A DNA stretch of 40,019 nucleotides from the NCBI GenBank assembly GCA_027576995.1, contig JANBQC010000236.1, positions 1 to 40,019 of the forward strand, read 5' to 3'. The notes under the pieces were generated by a model. The model was given only the letters and a program-made list of their open reading frames with translations, did not search any database and was not told the DNA's origin. Position 1 is the stretch's first letter. The number at the start of each line of letters is the position of its first letter. Below, in pieces: positions 10,425-23,000 of this stretch. A program made the position numbers and the translations under genes. This stretch comes from Dimargaris cristalligena. Taxonomy: Eukaryota > Kickxellomycota > Dimargaritomycetes > Dimargaritales > Dimargaritaceae.

Positions 10425-12537
10425 ATGTCCGCGATCAAACCACTCCGCCTAAACCCCCACCATCTCCAGCAATTGTTCCAGGGGCGCCACCGCCTGTGGG
10501 AACCGGTCATTGGCCTAGAGTTGCATTGCCAGTTACACATTTTCGGGAAACTCTTCTCCCCGGAGAGCCGTCGGACCTCCCCAGTCGGTAACAGCAGCAG
10601 TAGCAGTAGTGGCGTGGAGCCGTTCGCCCCTAATCGCCAGGTGACCCTCGTGGATGCGGCCTTCCCGGGAGTTCTGCCCCGCCTGAATGCGGACGGTCTG
10701 GCCAAGGCCGTGCAGGCCGTAACGGCCCTGGGTGGCCAAGTCCAAACCGTGAGTCGGTTCGACCGCAAACAATACTTTTACCCCGATTTACCCACCGGGT
10801 ACCAAATTACCCAGCGGGGTCAACCCATTGGTTTAGGGGGTCGGGTGGCGTGGAGTCAGTGGGATCTACTGGCCCACCAAACCGAAGACCGCGCTACGTT
10901 ATTAGAAGCCGATACCCCTGAACCAGCTGGAATGCCCAGCCCAACTTCAACTACGACAGCAACAGCGGCCCAACTGCTCGAACCTGTCCGGGGTATTCGG
11001 ATCGAGCAAATTCAACTCGAACAGGACACCGCCAAGAGTATCCACGGGGCCGTGGAGGGTGCCGATCTCATTGATTATAACCGAGCCGGCGTGGCCCTGA
11101 TTGAAATTGTTCTGGCCCCCGATATTCGGTCGGCCCGGGAGGCCGTGGTCGTCATTCGTAAACTGCAGGAACTGTTACGCGCCGCCGGGATATCCGAAGC
11201 CCGGATGGACGAAGGATCATTGCGTTGTGACGTCAATGTGTCCGTCCGACCCGCAGCTGCCCCGGCCACCGATTCGACCTCGTCCCCAACCGGTACCACA
11301 ACCCCCATGGAGGTGGAGGAGGACCGCAAGGGGGGCATTCGCGTTGAACTCAAGAATCTCAATAGTCTCAAACTAATCTACCACGCCATTCAAGCCGAAA
11401 TTACCCGCCATATCACTATTCTGGAATCCGATCCTGCGTCCGCTCCGGCGGGCCAGACGGAACAGCGATTGCAACAGGAAACGCGTGGGTTCGACCCGGT
11501 GCGACGCAGCACGTTTCGGTTGCGATCAAAAGAAGACGCGCCGGATTACCGGTACATGCCCGACACGGATGTGCCGGTCGTGCGCTTGACGCCGGCTTAT
11601 GTGGCCCACACGACAGCCGCTATACCGGAATTACCCGACGCGCGCCGGCGGCGTTTGCACACGGAATACGGATTAGGGCTCGCTGACTGCCATGGGCTCA
11701 TGAGCCAATCTGGAGCGGTCGCTTTTTTCGAAAAAGTGCAACAAGCTACCCAACTGCCGGCTACCCACATCGTGCCCTGGATCACTTCGGTTCTCTACGG
11801 TGGGCTCAAACTGAGGACATCGGCTTGGCCGTCTACTTCACCGGTACCATCATCAACGGGCCAGACAGTTGGAGAGGGATTGGATCAGGACATGCGTATC
11901 TCTTTTGATACCCACCCTCCCGTGAGTGTCAAACAATTAGCCTCGATTCTAACGGCCATTGAGCAACGGCTAATTTCAGGGAAAATCGGTAAAGAAATTC
12001 TGAGTCTCATGCTCAATGGAGATACTCGGGATGCGTTTGAGTTGATTGAAGCGAAGGGACTCCGGCAAGTTACGGATGACCAACTCATTCAGACAATGTG
12101 TCGCAGTGTAGTTAATAATAATCCGGCCGAGGTAAGTTTTTAATTGTATTAGAAATTACATTATATATATCCCTTTTTATTTTATGCAGGTTATATTCTA
12201 TAGCGTTATTTCCGCTCGGATATTTCAATCAAATACGATCAAAGGGGAGTTAAATGACTCCTTGGTTTTCCCAAAATGGAGCATGTATTTATCCATACTT
12301 ACCCGAACCTCACTTTTAACCACTCCTATATTTCTGAAATGGCGACTTTGACCATTGCCATGTATGTCATTATTACTGTTGTTTGGCGCGGGTGGGCTTT
12401 AGCTTCAGAAATATCGCGCAGGTAAACAGCGGATATTCGGATGGTTCGTCGGCCAGATTATCAAAGAAACCAAGGGCAAGGCTAGTCCAACGCTGGCCAA
12501 AGAAATTCTCCAAAAGTACCTCGACCAGCTGAAATAG
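10425..12537 (+). CDS. PET112: Mitochondrial glutamyl-tRNA(Gln) amidotransferase subunit B
   Basis: Two exons, 10425-12131 and 12403-12537, both joined at codon boundaries, giving 613 residues. GatB binds Glu-tRNA(Gln) and, with the GatA amidase, converts it to Gln-tRNA(Gln) in mitochondria. Family hallmarks are WEPVIGLELHCQL (about 25-37), FDRKQYFYPDLPTGYQITQ (about 112-130), DYNRAGVALIEIV, ARMDEGSLRCDVNVSVR (about 259-275), RVELKNLNSL and APDYRYMPDTDVP (about 371-383). The C-terminal YqeY-like tail begins around residue 490. The unspliced frame stops at 12143. Splicing GAG|GTAAGT to CTTTAG|CTTCAG instead gives NNNPAE-LQKYRAGKQRIFGW, which restores the family's NPxxxxxYRAGK spacing and the end of the tail (WFVGQIIKETKGKASP). 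Low-complexity inserts (Ser6 at about 57-62, Ser/Thr/Ala at about 175-190 and 285-300) are not family features. Only a weak targeting peptide follows the ATG; see the separate note on an upstream in-frame extension. Confidence 0.93.
12132..12402 (+). other. Intron of PET112
   Basis: A 271-base intron, donor GAG|GTAAGT, acceptor CTTTAG|CTTCAG, phase 0. An alternative acceptor (TATGCAG at about 12189) would insert extra sequence that breaks the family spacing before YRAGK, so it is not preferred. Confidence 0.85.
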
Positions 12538-13086
12538 ATTCGAATGGTATGGCCTAGCTTACTAAATGTTCCTAAGTCGATAATGCTAATGCCTGAATCG
12601 ATGGACTCTCTCCAGTGGGCTATTAGATAAAAACCCTTCAATTTGCTACCGTTGGTTCAAAACCCCCCATTAACCATTAAAGAGTAGTGGTATCCCATAT
12701 AGTTAGTTATTTCTGAATGGTTGCCCTGCTTAATTTCGTGTAGGGGTTTTTATCATTAGACACCCATGTGAAGGTTGGGGAAATGGGGAATTTTTAGTAT
12801 ACTCTTTCTTCCATCGCCTACCTATGCAACCAATAAATATTTCCCACCCATAATCCATTTTCTTAAAGCTGGGCGGGGTGAACAGCGTTTCCCCCAAGTC
12901 AAGTTGCTGGATTGCATCCGCCTGATTCAATGAGAGGGACATTCAGCTACCTACAAATTTCAGCTACTTGCAGCTCAAGTTGGATTCCGCGAACCCGTTG
13001 CTCCTTTATTCGTGCATTGCTTAGACTATCCGTTTATTTGTTTATACCCTGTCTCCTCCTTATAGCGTACTATATATATCTCAACG
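12538..13086 (+). other. Intergenic region between PET112 and MIC19
   Basis: No gene seen. A CCAAT at 12830-12834 lies about 250 bases before the MIC19 start. A TA tract at 13069-13079 ends only a few bases before the ATG, too close to act as a TATA box, whereas TTTATA near 13040 could. Short frames overlap on both strands without motifs. Confidence 0.45.
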
Positions 13087-14078
13087 ATGGGTAATAGCCA
13101 GAGCCAGACCAAAGACGAGCCCCTCGTGTTTTACGGGTCGAATGTGTCCATGGATGTAAGTAGGCGGCATCCCCCCTCCCCACGGCCAGGCGCTTTTAGG
13201 CTTCGAAAAACCCCGACGGATCGATCCGACTGACGTTGTTAAAAATAAGTTGCTAGCCATGTCCGGGCTACAGATGGTGTTACCCCATGTCAAGCATTTC
13301 CCTGTCACCTTTCACTGACGACCTCTGTTGGCTATCGATTTGACCTATTCCCCTTAAACCTACTACACAGCTTTCCAAGGATCTCATGTATCATTTGCAC
13401 TCGGAATCCCAAAAGGTAAGTGCAGGCTACGAACTCGGCTATCGGATAGGCCCCGGTGAGGTTCTTACGTATCTACGCTCCAGACCGCCCCCGCTTGCTC
13501 GCCGAGTTGCCCCAATACTCGGGTCTTTATGAGTACGGAATTATTACATACCTTTTTTATAGCGACTTACTACCCGCAACTAACCAACCCTACTCTCCGT
13601 AATAATTGGAACGTACCCTATCTTAATTTTTTAGCAAAAATTTACCCCCTCGCCATCCTCGTCGGATGCTCCCTCCGGCTCCGGCGCCCCAGCTGCGGTC
13701 GATGCGGTGCAGATTGAAAATGTCGTCAACCAACGGGTGGAACAAGCCCTTCACCGCCTCTTTACCGAAAACCCCGAACTAACTCACCCCTCCGCTGGCG
13801 ACCCGCACCGTTCCCTCCTGGATCTGGCCCACCGGGAATCCCAACTCACCCACGGTAGCACCGAAGCCGTCGCCCAGGAACTGCGCCAGGCCATTGAGCA
13901 GTACCAACCCCATTCCGCTACCGCGGAACTACCCGCCGCCGTGCAGGAAAGTCGCCGGGCCGTCGTGGCCTGCTACCGGGACCATACCGGGCGCCCATTA
14001 GATTGCTGGCAGGAGGTGGAAAAGTTCAAGCAAAGCGTGCGTGAGGCCCAGGAGGCTAAGTGGAAGCAGGCCCTCTAA
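13087..14078 (+). CDS. MIC19: MICOS complex subunit MIC19
   Basis: Three exons, 13087-13155, 13371-13415 and 13635-14078, all phase 0, with donors GAT|GTAAGT and AAG|GTAAGT and acceptors CTACACAG and TTTTTTAG. The product is 185 residues. It begins MGNSQSQ, a classic N-myristoylation start shared by MIC19/CHCHD3 proteins. It continues with EPLVFYGSNVSMDLSKDL (residues 11-28), which matches the conserved N-terminal strip of the family. A helical Gln/Glu/Ala-rich middle (about 63-135) is followed by the CHCH-like end ACYRDHTGRPLDCWQEVEKF. There, Cys151 and Cys162 form a CX10C pair, the arrangement known from fungal MIC19, where an intramolecular disulfide is reported to influence MICOS assembly. 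MIC19 sits at crista junctions on the intermembrane side of the inner membrane with MIC60. The 45-base middle exon is easily missed, but it carries the conserved LSKDL motif. The model rests on frame, splice sites and motif continuity. Confidence 0.9.
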
Positions 14079-17000
14079 GTCGAAGCGAGTTGATTATTTT
14101 TATTATTATTTTGTTGATGACCAGCCGGCAAGCGATAATAATGACATTATTGATGATTTGTCTGTGTGGCCACTCTTCGTCTATAAAATGACTATACTTC
14201 AAGACGGAGGCCGCGTGACCAGACCTTTCGGTTGATAAACCCCGATGTTGTTCTCGTACTCTTCCTGGGTCGTTTTATAATTATTTTCATCCAAAATATA
14301 GTATATGAATACACCGTTGACTGCCCCTGACTATCTGACGAGTAATAGAGGTATTGCGGGGCTGTAGGGTACGTAGGGACTACCTTAGTCGTAGTTATAC
14401 CGAATCGACTAGAATTCTGGTTCTACACCCGTTCCTTTGCTTAGAATTCCGTTACAATCTAGAGTAATAGAAACATAACTGGTGTTGTGTATGCAACTGT
14501 AAGAAAAGGATTTAGGGGCCTGATCCAACCTCCGAACCTGTCTGGTCTCATTGGCGATGTGGTTGGGGAATCCGGGCTACTCAAGCTATTTTTATCTGGC
14601 CCGATTTGAACAGGAGTGGAGTATCGCTCGATAAGGATGCTAGAAGGGGGGATAGCCATTGGCAAGGTGATTATATTTAATTGCTAGATGGGCCGCCTCG
14701 ATCACTCTCAAGATGGAATTATTCCATAATCCAGGGGAGAATTCGACTGGGCTATAAAAAGATCCCGTCCCGTTTCCATGCCGAGGTATACCCAAAGTAC
14801 GAACCTAGTCATATCGTTTTCTCTTTCATTTCGCGTGGTATTCATTGGTTGTTGTTTTAATTACGTGGTGTATTCTAATTATAGAACCATTTAGGCCATT
14901 TAGTACGTTGGCCGGGATGTGGGAGTGGTAGGGTGATGGGAAGGGGGGGAGAGTACTGACTGAGACTAACATGCTCGGCTAATATTTAGCGCCAACGTGT
15001 AAATCTATGTACATGATAAGATACAGCCAGCACCTAATCCTTCCTTGACAAATGAAAAGACTGGGGGGTGCTTCTAGAATTATATTATTATTATTTTACA
15101 GTCGGCTTAAATCGCCCATGGCTCTGATCTCACTTGGAGGTGTTTCATATCACCGAGTGGCGCTTATTCTATTGATACTGCATTATTTAGAGTATCTCTT
15201 CTCCTTCTCACCTCCCTTCCTCCTATTCCATTAATCACCCTCCCCCTTCCACCACCTTTAATTCTTATTTATATTATTTGGGCACCCTCTTTTATATTCC
15301 GCTCCACACACACACACACACATCTTCCATTGTCCATCCTGATAAAATAAGAGGTAATGAATAAACCCCTGGGTTGTAGTGTGTGTGGGGTGGTCGTTAA
15401 TTATTCATCATGACCCAGTGGCGGGGGATATCCAATTGGCATTGACATGCATTTCATTATACTGTTAGATAATCCCGGGCACCACCGCTTACCCAGAGTT
15501 CTCGAGAAAATAACAATCATGCAATATTCCGCGGATTTGCTGATACATCGACTATATTCCCTTTGGTCCAAAAGAACCCTACCTCCCGGGCATAATAGAT
15601 ATGTTTTCGCGAATACGCGGAGTCCCGGCTAGCCACCCATCCCTAAGATGGGGAAGGAATGAAAAAGGGAGGGGGGGCAAATGGGAATTTCTGCGGAGAG
15701 GTTTCGGTAGACTTAAAGTGCCCTTAGGTGGCTAGGCGTTCATAATAGAGATGCCCGTACAAGGAAGGGGCGGATGTTCGTACCGGATTTGACACTAACC
15801 CCTTCCGCCGGATCCTTAGAGAGGAATACAAACTCATCTAACTCGAGCACCAAGTGGCGCCGTTCCCCTCCAGGCCCGCGGTTCTCACCGGCTCGGTAGC
15901 CTATTCTATTATTATTAGCAGCATTATTTTTTATTGTGGTGCTGGGAAGACGGCGATATGAAACACCGCCTGCTTTTCAAACAATATTAACGGATACGCC
16001 GCGAAGAAATGTCATGAAATACCCCCCCACCCCTCACATCCTACACTGTTATAGAGTGGCTGGGCAGCTGAATGGCATTTCACCCTATTTCCCAATTTGC
16101 GGTTGCCCGACAGGTTGGTTACCGTGGAAATATGCCCGAGAGTTAAGACTTGTCACCCTTCGAGGATTTCCCGTGGTTCAGATACATTTTTCCGTGGCTA
16201 CAGTTGATCCACCCATATTCCGACGGTAATAAACCGCCGACTGTAGTGGGTTTCCCGATGCATCGTTCCCCGGCCAACACAGTCATCTTTTAGGGACATT
16301 TCCCCAAAGTTAGTTGGGGTGGGCATTTTACCTCGGAATATTCTCTATGATGTGTGACCTGCAAATACCCAAATCCATAAGACTAATGGCCGGGGAACAC
16401 ATCTAAACCTCCGACTATAGGTAAATAGGCAAATAGGAAAATTGGCCTGTAAACCTGTTCCCCTTCGGTCACGCCGAGATGCGGAATCTAGGTGGTTTAC
16501 ACTTCGACATTTCGTCAGCTCTATCTCCCCATCGATAAGCTAACTTTCCCCTTGCTAACACCCATTTTGTTTCCCAAGGGCAAGGTTGTCGACAAGACCC
16601 TAATCCGGATATGCTGTTACTTCTATAGTGTATTCCTCAGTAACGTATCTTATTCTCGGCCAGTACCATGGAATGACATACCATAACTTGTTCACTAAGT
16701 CATTATTGTTCTAACTGTTCATTTGGTTATCAAGTGGGTCTGTCTTTTTTTTAGGCATTCGGGAGCTTGGGCGAATTGGTATTTGGACATAGGGAGTGGC
16801 CAACGACAGTGGATACAAATCTTCTTTTGTATATTACTGTACTGACCAACCCTGCTGTGCGGCTATTCCGGTGGTTATACTTAAGTTGGGTATTTTTGTC
16901 AATGCAGCTACGCCATCGCTCCCCAAGCGTATGCTTCCCCTGTGGTTTACGCCTAGCCCATCCAGATGGCGACCACACCCACCCGACCAAAGGCTTTTCA

Positions 17001-20000
17001 TCACTTAGGTCTAAACAAATGGCTATCTCTAGTAGTCTTGTGGTCCCCCTATATTACTATATATATAAATAATAGTAATAAAGAAATGCCATTCTCAAGT
17101 CCAGCCTACCTTGCTGTATCCCGAAACCGTGGCATGTGTGCAACCAATGTATTCAAAACATGGAGAGGTTATTGGTCATAGTACTTTTCTTCTAAAGCAA
17201 TGCAAGGGTTGAGATAGTCATCTAGTGGTCGGATGGGGTTGATAACAAAAAAATAGTATAGGGGTAGAGGTGGGGGGGGGGCTACCACAAAGGTGGAAGA
17301 ACAAGCAGGGGAATGCCGAATTAATCTGATCAACTATTGGCAGCACAACGAGTGACTGTTCGAGCGAATAATGGACGACAGTGCACGCGCGCTTGGATGG
17401 GTATACACCTGAGTGAGGGTGTCTGTGGGAGGATACAGCGTAGAATTCTATATACCGAAAAGCTAGCTAACGGAACCCGTCGGAAACACCGTGTCACAAT
17501 CCATTAGCCATGCGGGAGTAGATATAACGGAGAGACGGCAGAGCGGAAGCAGATGCCTAAAGGGGGCTCTATCCTACCTTTTTCCCTGTTCACAGCCTGG
17601 AAGACAATTTGTACCAATAGCAGCACTAGTACATGGCATAGGGTTGCTAAAGTAACCTAGTTGGTGTAACCATCACCAACAAAAAAAAATTCAAAGAAAT
17701 TGAGGATGCGTAAAAGTGAAAAATTCACGCGATAACGACGGGGCCCAACGAGCACCTAAGGCCAATAAACGGCTAAGGAATTCTGCAATTCAAACCCTCC
17801 TTTAGAGCGATATTGGCGGGGATGCTCCCAAGCAGGATGACGCACAATCGGTAGCTAGGAAGTGCGGGATTTCCCCGATAACCATTGCCATCTCCAAGAA
17901 AGTCGGGCATTAGTGTGTGTACGTGTCTGTGTCTGTATGTGTGTGTGCCATTTATTTGCAGCTGAGGGAATATAGTGGCGGGTATGGGCGGAACTTGCGA
18001 CTAGTAGTCACTTTCACGGGGAGTCGTCCAAACTGGGCGAAAACCCCCGACCCGAGAAGATCCCTCCATTACAGCGGCTTGTGAATATCGGAACGGGCGC
18101 ATTGGCTGGTGAATGAAATAAACCGCTGGTACTAATTTGATTTGGGACTCCGACTGTATACGATGACTTGAAACTATTGGAATTAGGGCCATTGCTTAGT
18201 TTTCTCGCATACGACTGGTCGAAACCGCCACAGCCACCCCTACCAACATGCCACTGCGGGGGAGTTACATTGTTAACATTTCTATCTTTTTTTTATTAGT
18301 ATTGGTTATCGTCGATTGCTATAGTGACACGAACAATGGGGTTGGAAGTTGAAGTCGAGTCGAGTCGAAAAGGTAATACTAAAAGAAACGGGGGATAGCA
18401 TAATACAATAGGATTTTCCTTGGAAAGTCGTCGGGTTTGGGAAGAGGGGGGGTGGTGCATTGGATTATCCCGATATAACAATATAGCCAATGATCGACTT
18501 TCCGTATCCCATTTGGCGACCGGTGGTTTGGTACACCACCGGCTGCGTATACTCGTTGCGGCCCGCCTACGGTATTTCGCCCATTGGAGGGAAAAAGGTA
18601 TCTACAAAATAAAAGATAAAATAACATGAATAGTTCTTATACACCAATTGGACCTAAACCATGAAGCGAGGAAAGAGGATGGTGTGGTACAGGAAACGGG
18701 GTGGTAGGTACAGAGACGAGTTAGGAGTAACCCCCCCCCCAATTTAAAGTGGGGGGCTCTACCTCACTGGTCCCTAATCCCCCACCACGGACCCACCCTA
18801 ATTTTTCTCTTCATCTCTTTCATATTTCAATCTCCGCAGGTGCTCGGCCCTCGGGCGAGATATCCATTTGGGCCCAAGCCACTTAATACATAACCTGCGG
18901 CAGTGCTTAACATGGACGGCGCCATTGTTAGCCTGGGAAGACGAGAAAGGGGTCGGTTAAACACCTCATTTAGTTTCGCCCCGACCATTGTTGGGGCAGG
19001 CTGTGGGTCCTGAGAATCACACGGAAGCCCAGATGTACCGTTTCCCATTCATCCGCAGAAGACTTGTAAGCCCTACCCAGAGACCAGGCATTTATCACCA
19101 CTAGTTAATTGCTTACCATGTATTCTCTCGGTTTGCTTTTTTTGCATATGCATACCGAAGAAAATACACATGTACACGTATATGATTCAGTTTTTACATT
19201 CAAACTTCAGTTTGGCAGCCCTTTAACATAAACCAATAAAGACCCATGGTGGGTATTGGCAACCTTTTAGAGTTGGGGCCGTAAAAGTGTCATCGATACC
19301 GGTGCACTAAAATAAGTGGCGAGACACTATTGCTGGCCTTGGCGGGTGAGTGGATTTGAAAAGGGCTCGGATAATTGCAATAGTTCTTTTAATAGACCTT
19401 GGTTCTGTAGAGGAAGGTTGGCGGGGTACTGTCACTCCACACTCGATCAAGATGTTCTTTATAGAAGACCTGCAACCCCCACCACAGCATTTCCCCCTGG
19501 TTAATTCTTGACCATTCTTTCCCCCATAGTGCTTTTCTACATTGAAAAAATCGATTTGATCGGCGATTAAAACCCGACTTACCCGCTTGGCGCATTATTA
19601 AGCAAACCCCGCTGCGACTGAATCCCCCGTCCGAAAAAGATGAAGAAAATAATAATGAATAAATGGTGGGCCGCTGGATAAGGTGAGGGGGAGGAGAAGA
19701 AGAGGGAAAACTCGACCTATTTGTTCATGGGTGCATGATCAATTCGATGATGCTCAGTCCAGGGCACCTAGTACACTCCCAGGCCGTGCAGACTCGACAG
19801 CCAGAAGTACATGGAATACCGACGAACCATCCGAGGAAGGCGGAAGAGATGCTCCCAATCTATGCAAGGTCCGGAATAGGGGGAGGGTTTCCGGCGTGTC
19901 GGTACAGATACGCTATAGCGATTGGAAGGATCTACTCTACCGGAAACGGCCCAAGAGGTCAGTCGCCGATGGTATAGCCAAGGTTGTATAGGAGGTGCAC
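14079..20000. other. Gene desert, left part
   Basis: No gene I can support. The first few hundred bases are the MIC19 3' flank. It holds a CA tract at 15306-15321, a G10 run at 17272-17281, a C10 run at 18731-18740 facing G6 at 18751-18756, and a short inverted repeat CCGGTGGT...ACCACCGG at 18520-18542. All frames are under about 105 residues, lack C-ending codon bias and have no motif. Short exons of an intron-rich gene could still be hidden here. Confidence 0.5.
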
Positions 20001-23000
20001 CCTTAGATAGCTAGTAACCACCTTGATTCCTCGCCCCTATAGCGTTGGTATACCCCTTCACCAAGTTTAGTATGACCCGGTGTGTCATGGCCAGGTTCAA
20101 GTGTATCCATTACATGCACCTATAGGATTTATAGATACTACTACTTCGGCACAGCCGTTTTAAGGATGTGGCGGTGGCCTAGGCAGGGTAGTCCGGGTAA
20201 ATGGCATAACAAGGGGAGAGGTGACAGAGGGATCAGTCGCATTATAGGAACACACCCATGTTGACAAGTGTATATATATATCTAAACCGGTTAAAGGTGG
20301 AAATATGTCGATGGGGGTGTATCATTGAATAAGCAGATCCAAAGACACGAATGAGTGGCACAGATTTCTTCAATAGTGGTGGGGCTTATGCTTCTCAAGG
20401 GGTGAGGCCAAACCAGAATATTCCAATTCAACCCAAGAGTCTACTACTGGCGGTAATTCCCAACAAAGTCCGACATGGACAATTACAGATGATGCACCAG
20501 GGGGAAAATTAATAATGGGGGCCACACTGTAGTCTCACCCATCCTCCGCCGATTGCAAACTGCATTGATCCATATGGGGGAACTTCAAACCAGCTGTATA
20601 AGGGTTTACATAATACGTGTATGGGCGAATATATGTGAGAATAGCTTTTCACCAGTAATATTGGCCTCATCCAATGGATTTTTCATTATACAGCCTGAAT
20701 GAACTTCTCCCATATTGACCTATATTGGCCCATTCTTCCCCTCTCTCACTCTCTCCCCCTTGTATAGCGGAGGAGAGGTCGAAGCCTCCCTTTTTTTGGT
20801 ACCGTTGCTTAATTATTTAATTAAAGGAGTTGGGGAGGAAATGTTCCAAAAGACTATTCCTTCCAATCCATTAATTTCTTGGCTCATTTTGGGGGGAGGG
20901 TAGGTTATGGGCTACACAATGTGATCGAATATTAAGCGCACGGACAGTGACGCGCTGACCATTAGTGTAACTCCAATATAGGGTGTCCATGTTGGGGAGA
21001 GGGATGATGTCAGCTAGGTGATTCCAAAATCCACTATTGGTACATTGATCAACCGATAGTGTACATGATGGAAGGGTTGGGGCTAAGTTCTAGAGAAGAA
21101 TACCGCACCGTCTGGCCTAGCCTTCATTTAGTACGAGCCAATTGTACCGTTGAATTGTCTCAACTGAGCCTTATAGTATAGTGTAGGGTTGGGAAGGTGA
21201 GGCCACCCACTAGATGCCAATGGAGGAGAGAAGAATCCGGCCGTGTTTCAATAACAATTGTGACGAGTCAGTCTGCGGTGTCATAAGCCGATCGGACTGG
21301 GCAGAGGAAGAAGGCAGAAGAGGGTAAGGGGCTCCGTCGGGGTAATTCCAGCCCGATGTCATCAGCGTGGGGACCCGTACCAGAATAGCGGTGCCAAGCC
21401 AACCCAACATTGGTGCATGGGATCGCCACCACTTCGCTAAAATACGTAAGGTGCTTAGCTTATGGGGTTGGTGGCAGATTGCCTCTCCTAGATAGAGACG
21501 CCATTACCCTATCCGTCATTATTACCCTCCCCTGCCTCGCCCCTCCCTGTCAATCCAACCCAATCCAGCCCAGCCCTTTCAATTTTGGCCATTATCTAGC
21601 GAAACCCAGAGAGCGGGGCCTCCCATGCAAGTGAACTGGTAGGAGGAGAAGGAACGAGTATAGGATGATTCCCATGACTTGGGAAAAGCTATTCCAATCA
21701 CTCCGCATCATCCCCCGCTTCATCAATCGAATGCGTTTGACGGTGAAATTCCGGTATTTTTGCAATCCGAGGCACATTGCGCTTACATTCATTGGCGGCG
21801 GTGTACCCAGTTATTCCGACTTTCCGTGGACAGAATAAGAAATGAAGATCCCGAAGTGGTCGTAGTGGCAGGGATGGAAGGAAGGGGAGCGGTGGAATGA
21901 GGGCCGTGAATTTGGTTGATGAGAAGGCAGCGGTGGGCTAGATGAAAAATGACCATTGTTGGAACTGTTGGGTCCCAGTGGCTGGGTGGCGGGGTTGCCT
22001 AAACCGGTTTAGCCAGCGGTGGACTCGGCGTGTTTCGCTGCACCCAGACATACCCAATAGTTCGGGTAGTCGGCAAGCCCTGTCAAGAAGACCCCTCTCA
22101 CTCCAACTCCCAGTTCCTCCTCCTCCTCCTGGCACACTGTATGTTCGCATTGTTTTCTACCCTAACACCCACTTTTTCCCCGCTAGATAAAATGGCCCGT
22201 ACGGGTGATCACTTTTCCGTGTAAAAAAGACGACTACCAATTTCGATTGCTGTTTTTTTAGGGGGCCATTTTCAACAATAATGTTTGCGATATGGTGGTT
22301 ATTTTCCCTCCCAACAGACGTTATCATTAGCATAGGGAGATCGCCTAACAAGGTGCCGTTAGTTATTTCGTCACCTGCGGCCCTATTGGGCTGAATGTAA
22401 ACGTTGCTTTTGAACTTATAATAGCAGGAATAAACCAATGTATAATATTGAGTTTGGCAACTTAACCCGAATTTCAAAATGTGGGGGGATCCTTGGCACC
22501 GATCATTGTCCGACCAGGGTGTACAGCCAAGCCGGCTATACTATTGCCGTTCTTTGAGGCGTGCTTAAGGTCGCGGGTTTTCGGTCCTAGGAAATGGAGG
22601 GGGAGAAGGGGGTAGGGTCGCCAAGCCACTGCCCAGACCATTCACCCACCCGTCTACACCTGCTCCTTCATGGCAATCGACCAGATCCCTTTACTCATCG
22701 GCGGATCATTACATACTCATTCAAGGTACTAAAGTTCTGGGCGAGGGACCACTATTCTTTCGTTAATAGATTTCAAGCGTATTCCCCCCTTGCTACCTGG
22801 CTATGTGCACCCCTATTTTTAGCTATGATGTCACTGTCAACTATCCCTTTACTGCTCCTAAACTAGGTACTGAGAAGTTGTGACATTCACTATATAATAT
22901 AATAGTGATAAAGTTTTTCTTTCTTTAGAAAGGATAAGAATGAAGGGAGGAGGGGGTCGCATACCGTCTGACGCCTGACTGCCTTGGCCGCAGGCCAAAC

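Noticed and set aside
22157..22477. 106-residue minus-strand frame
   Set aside because: Nothing recognisable. Base composition matches the flanking non-coding DNA and there is no promoter-like context.
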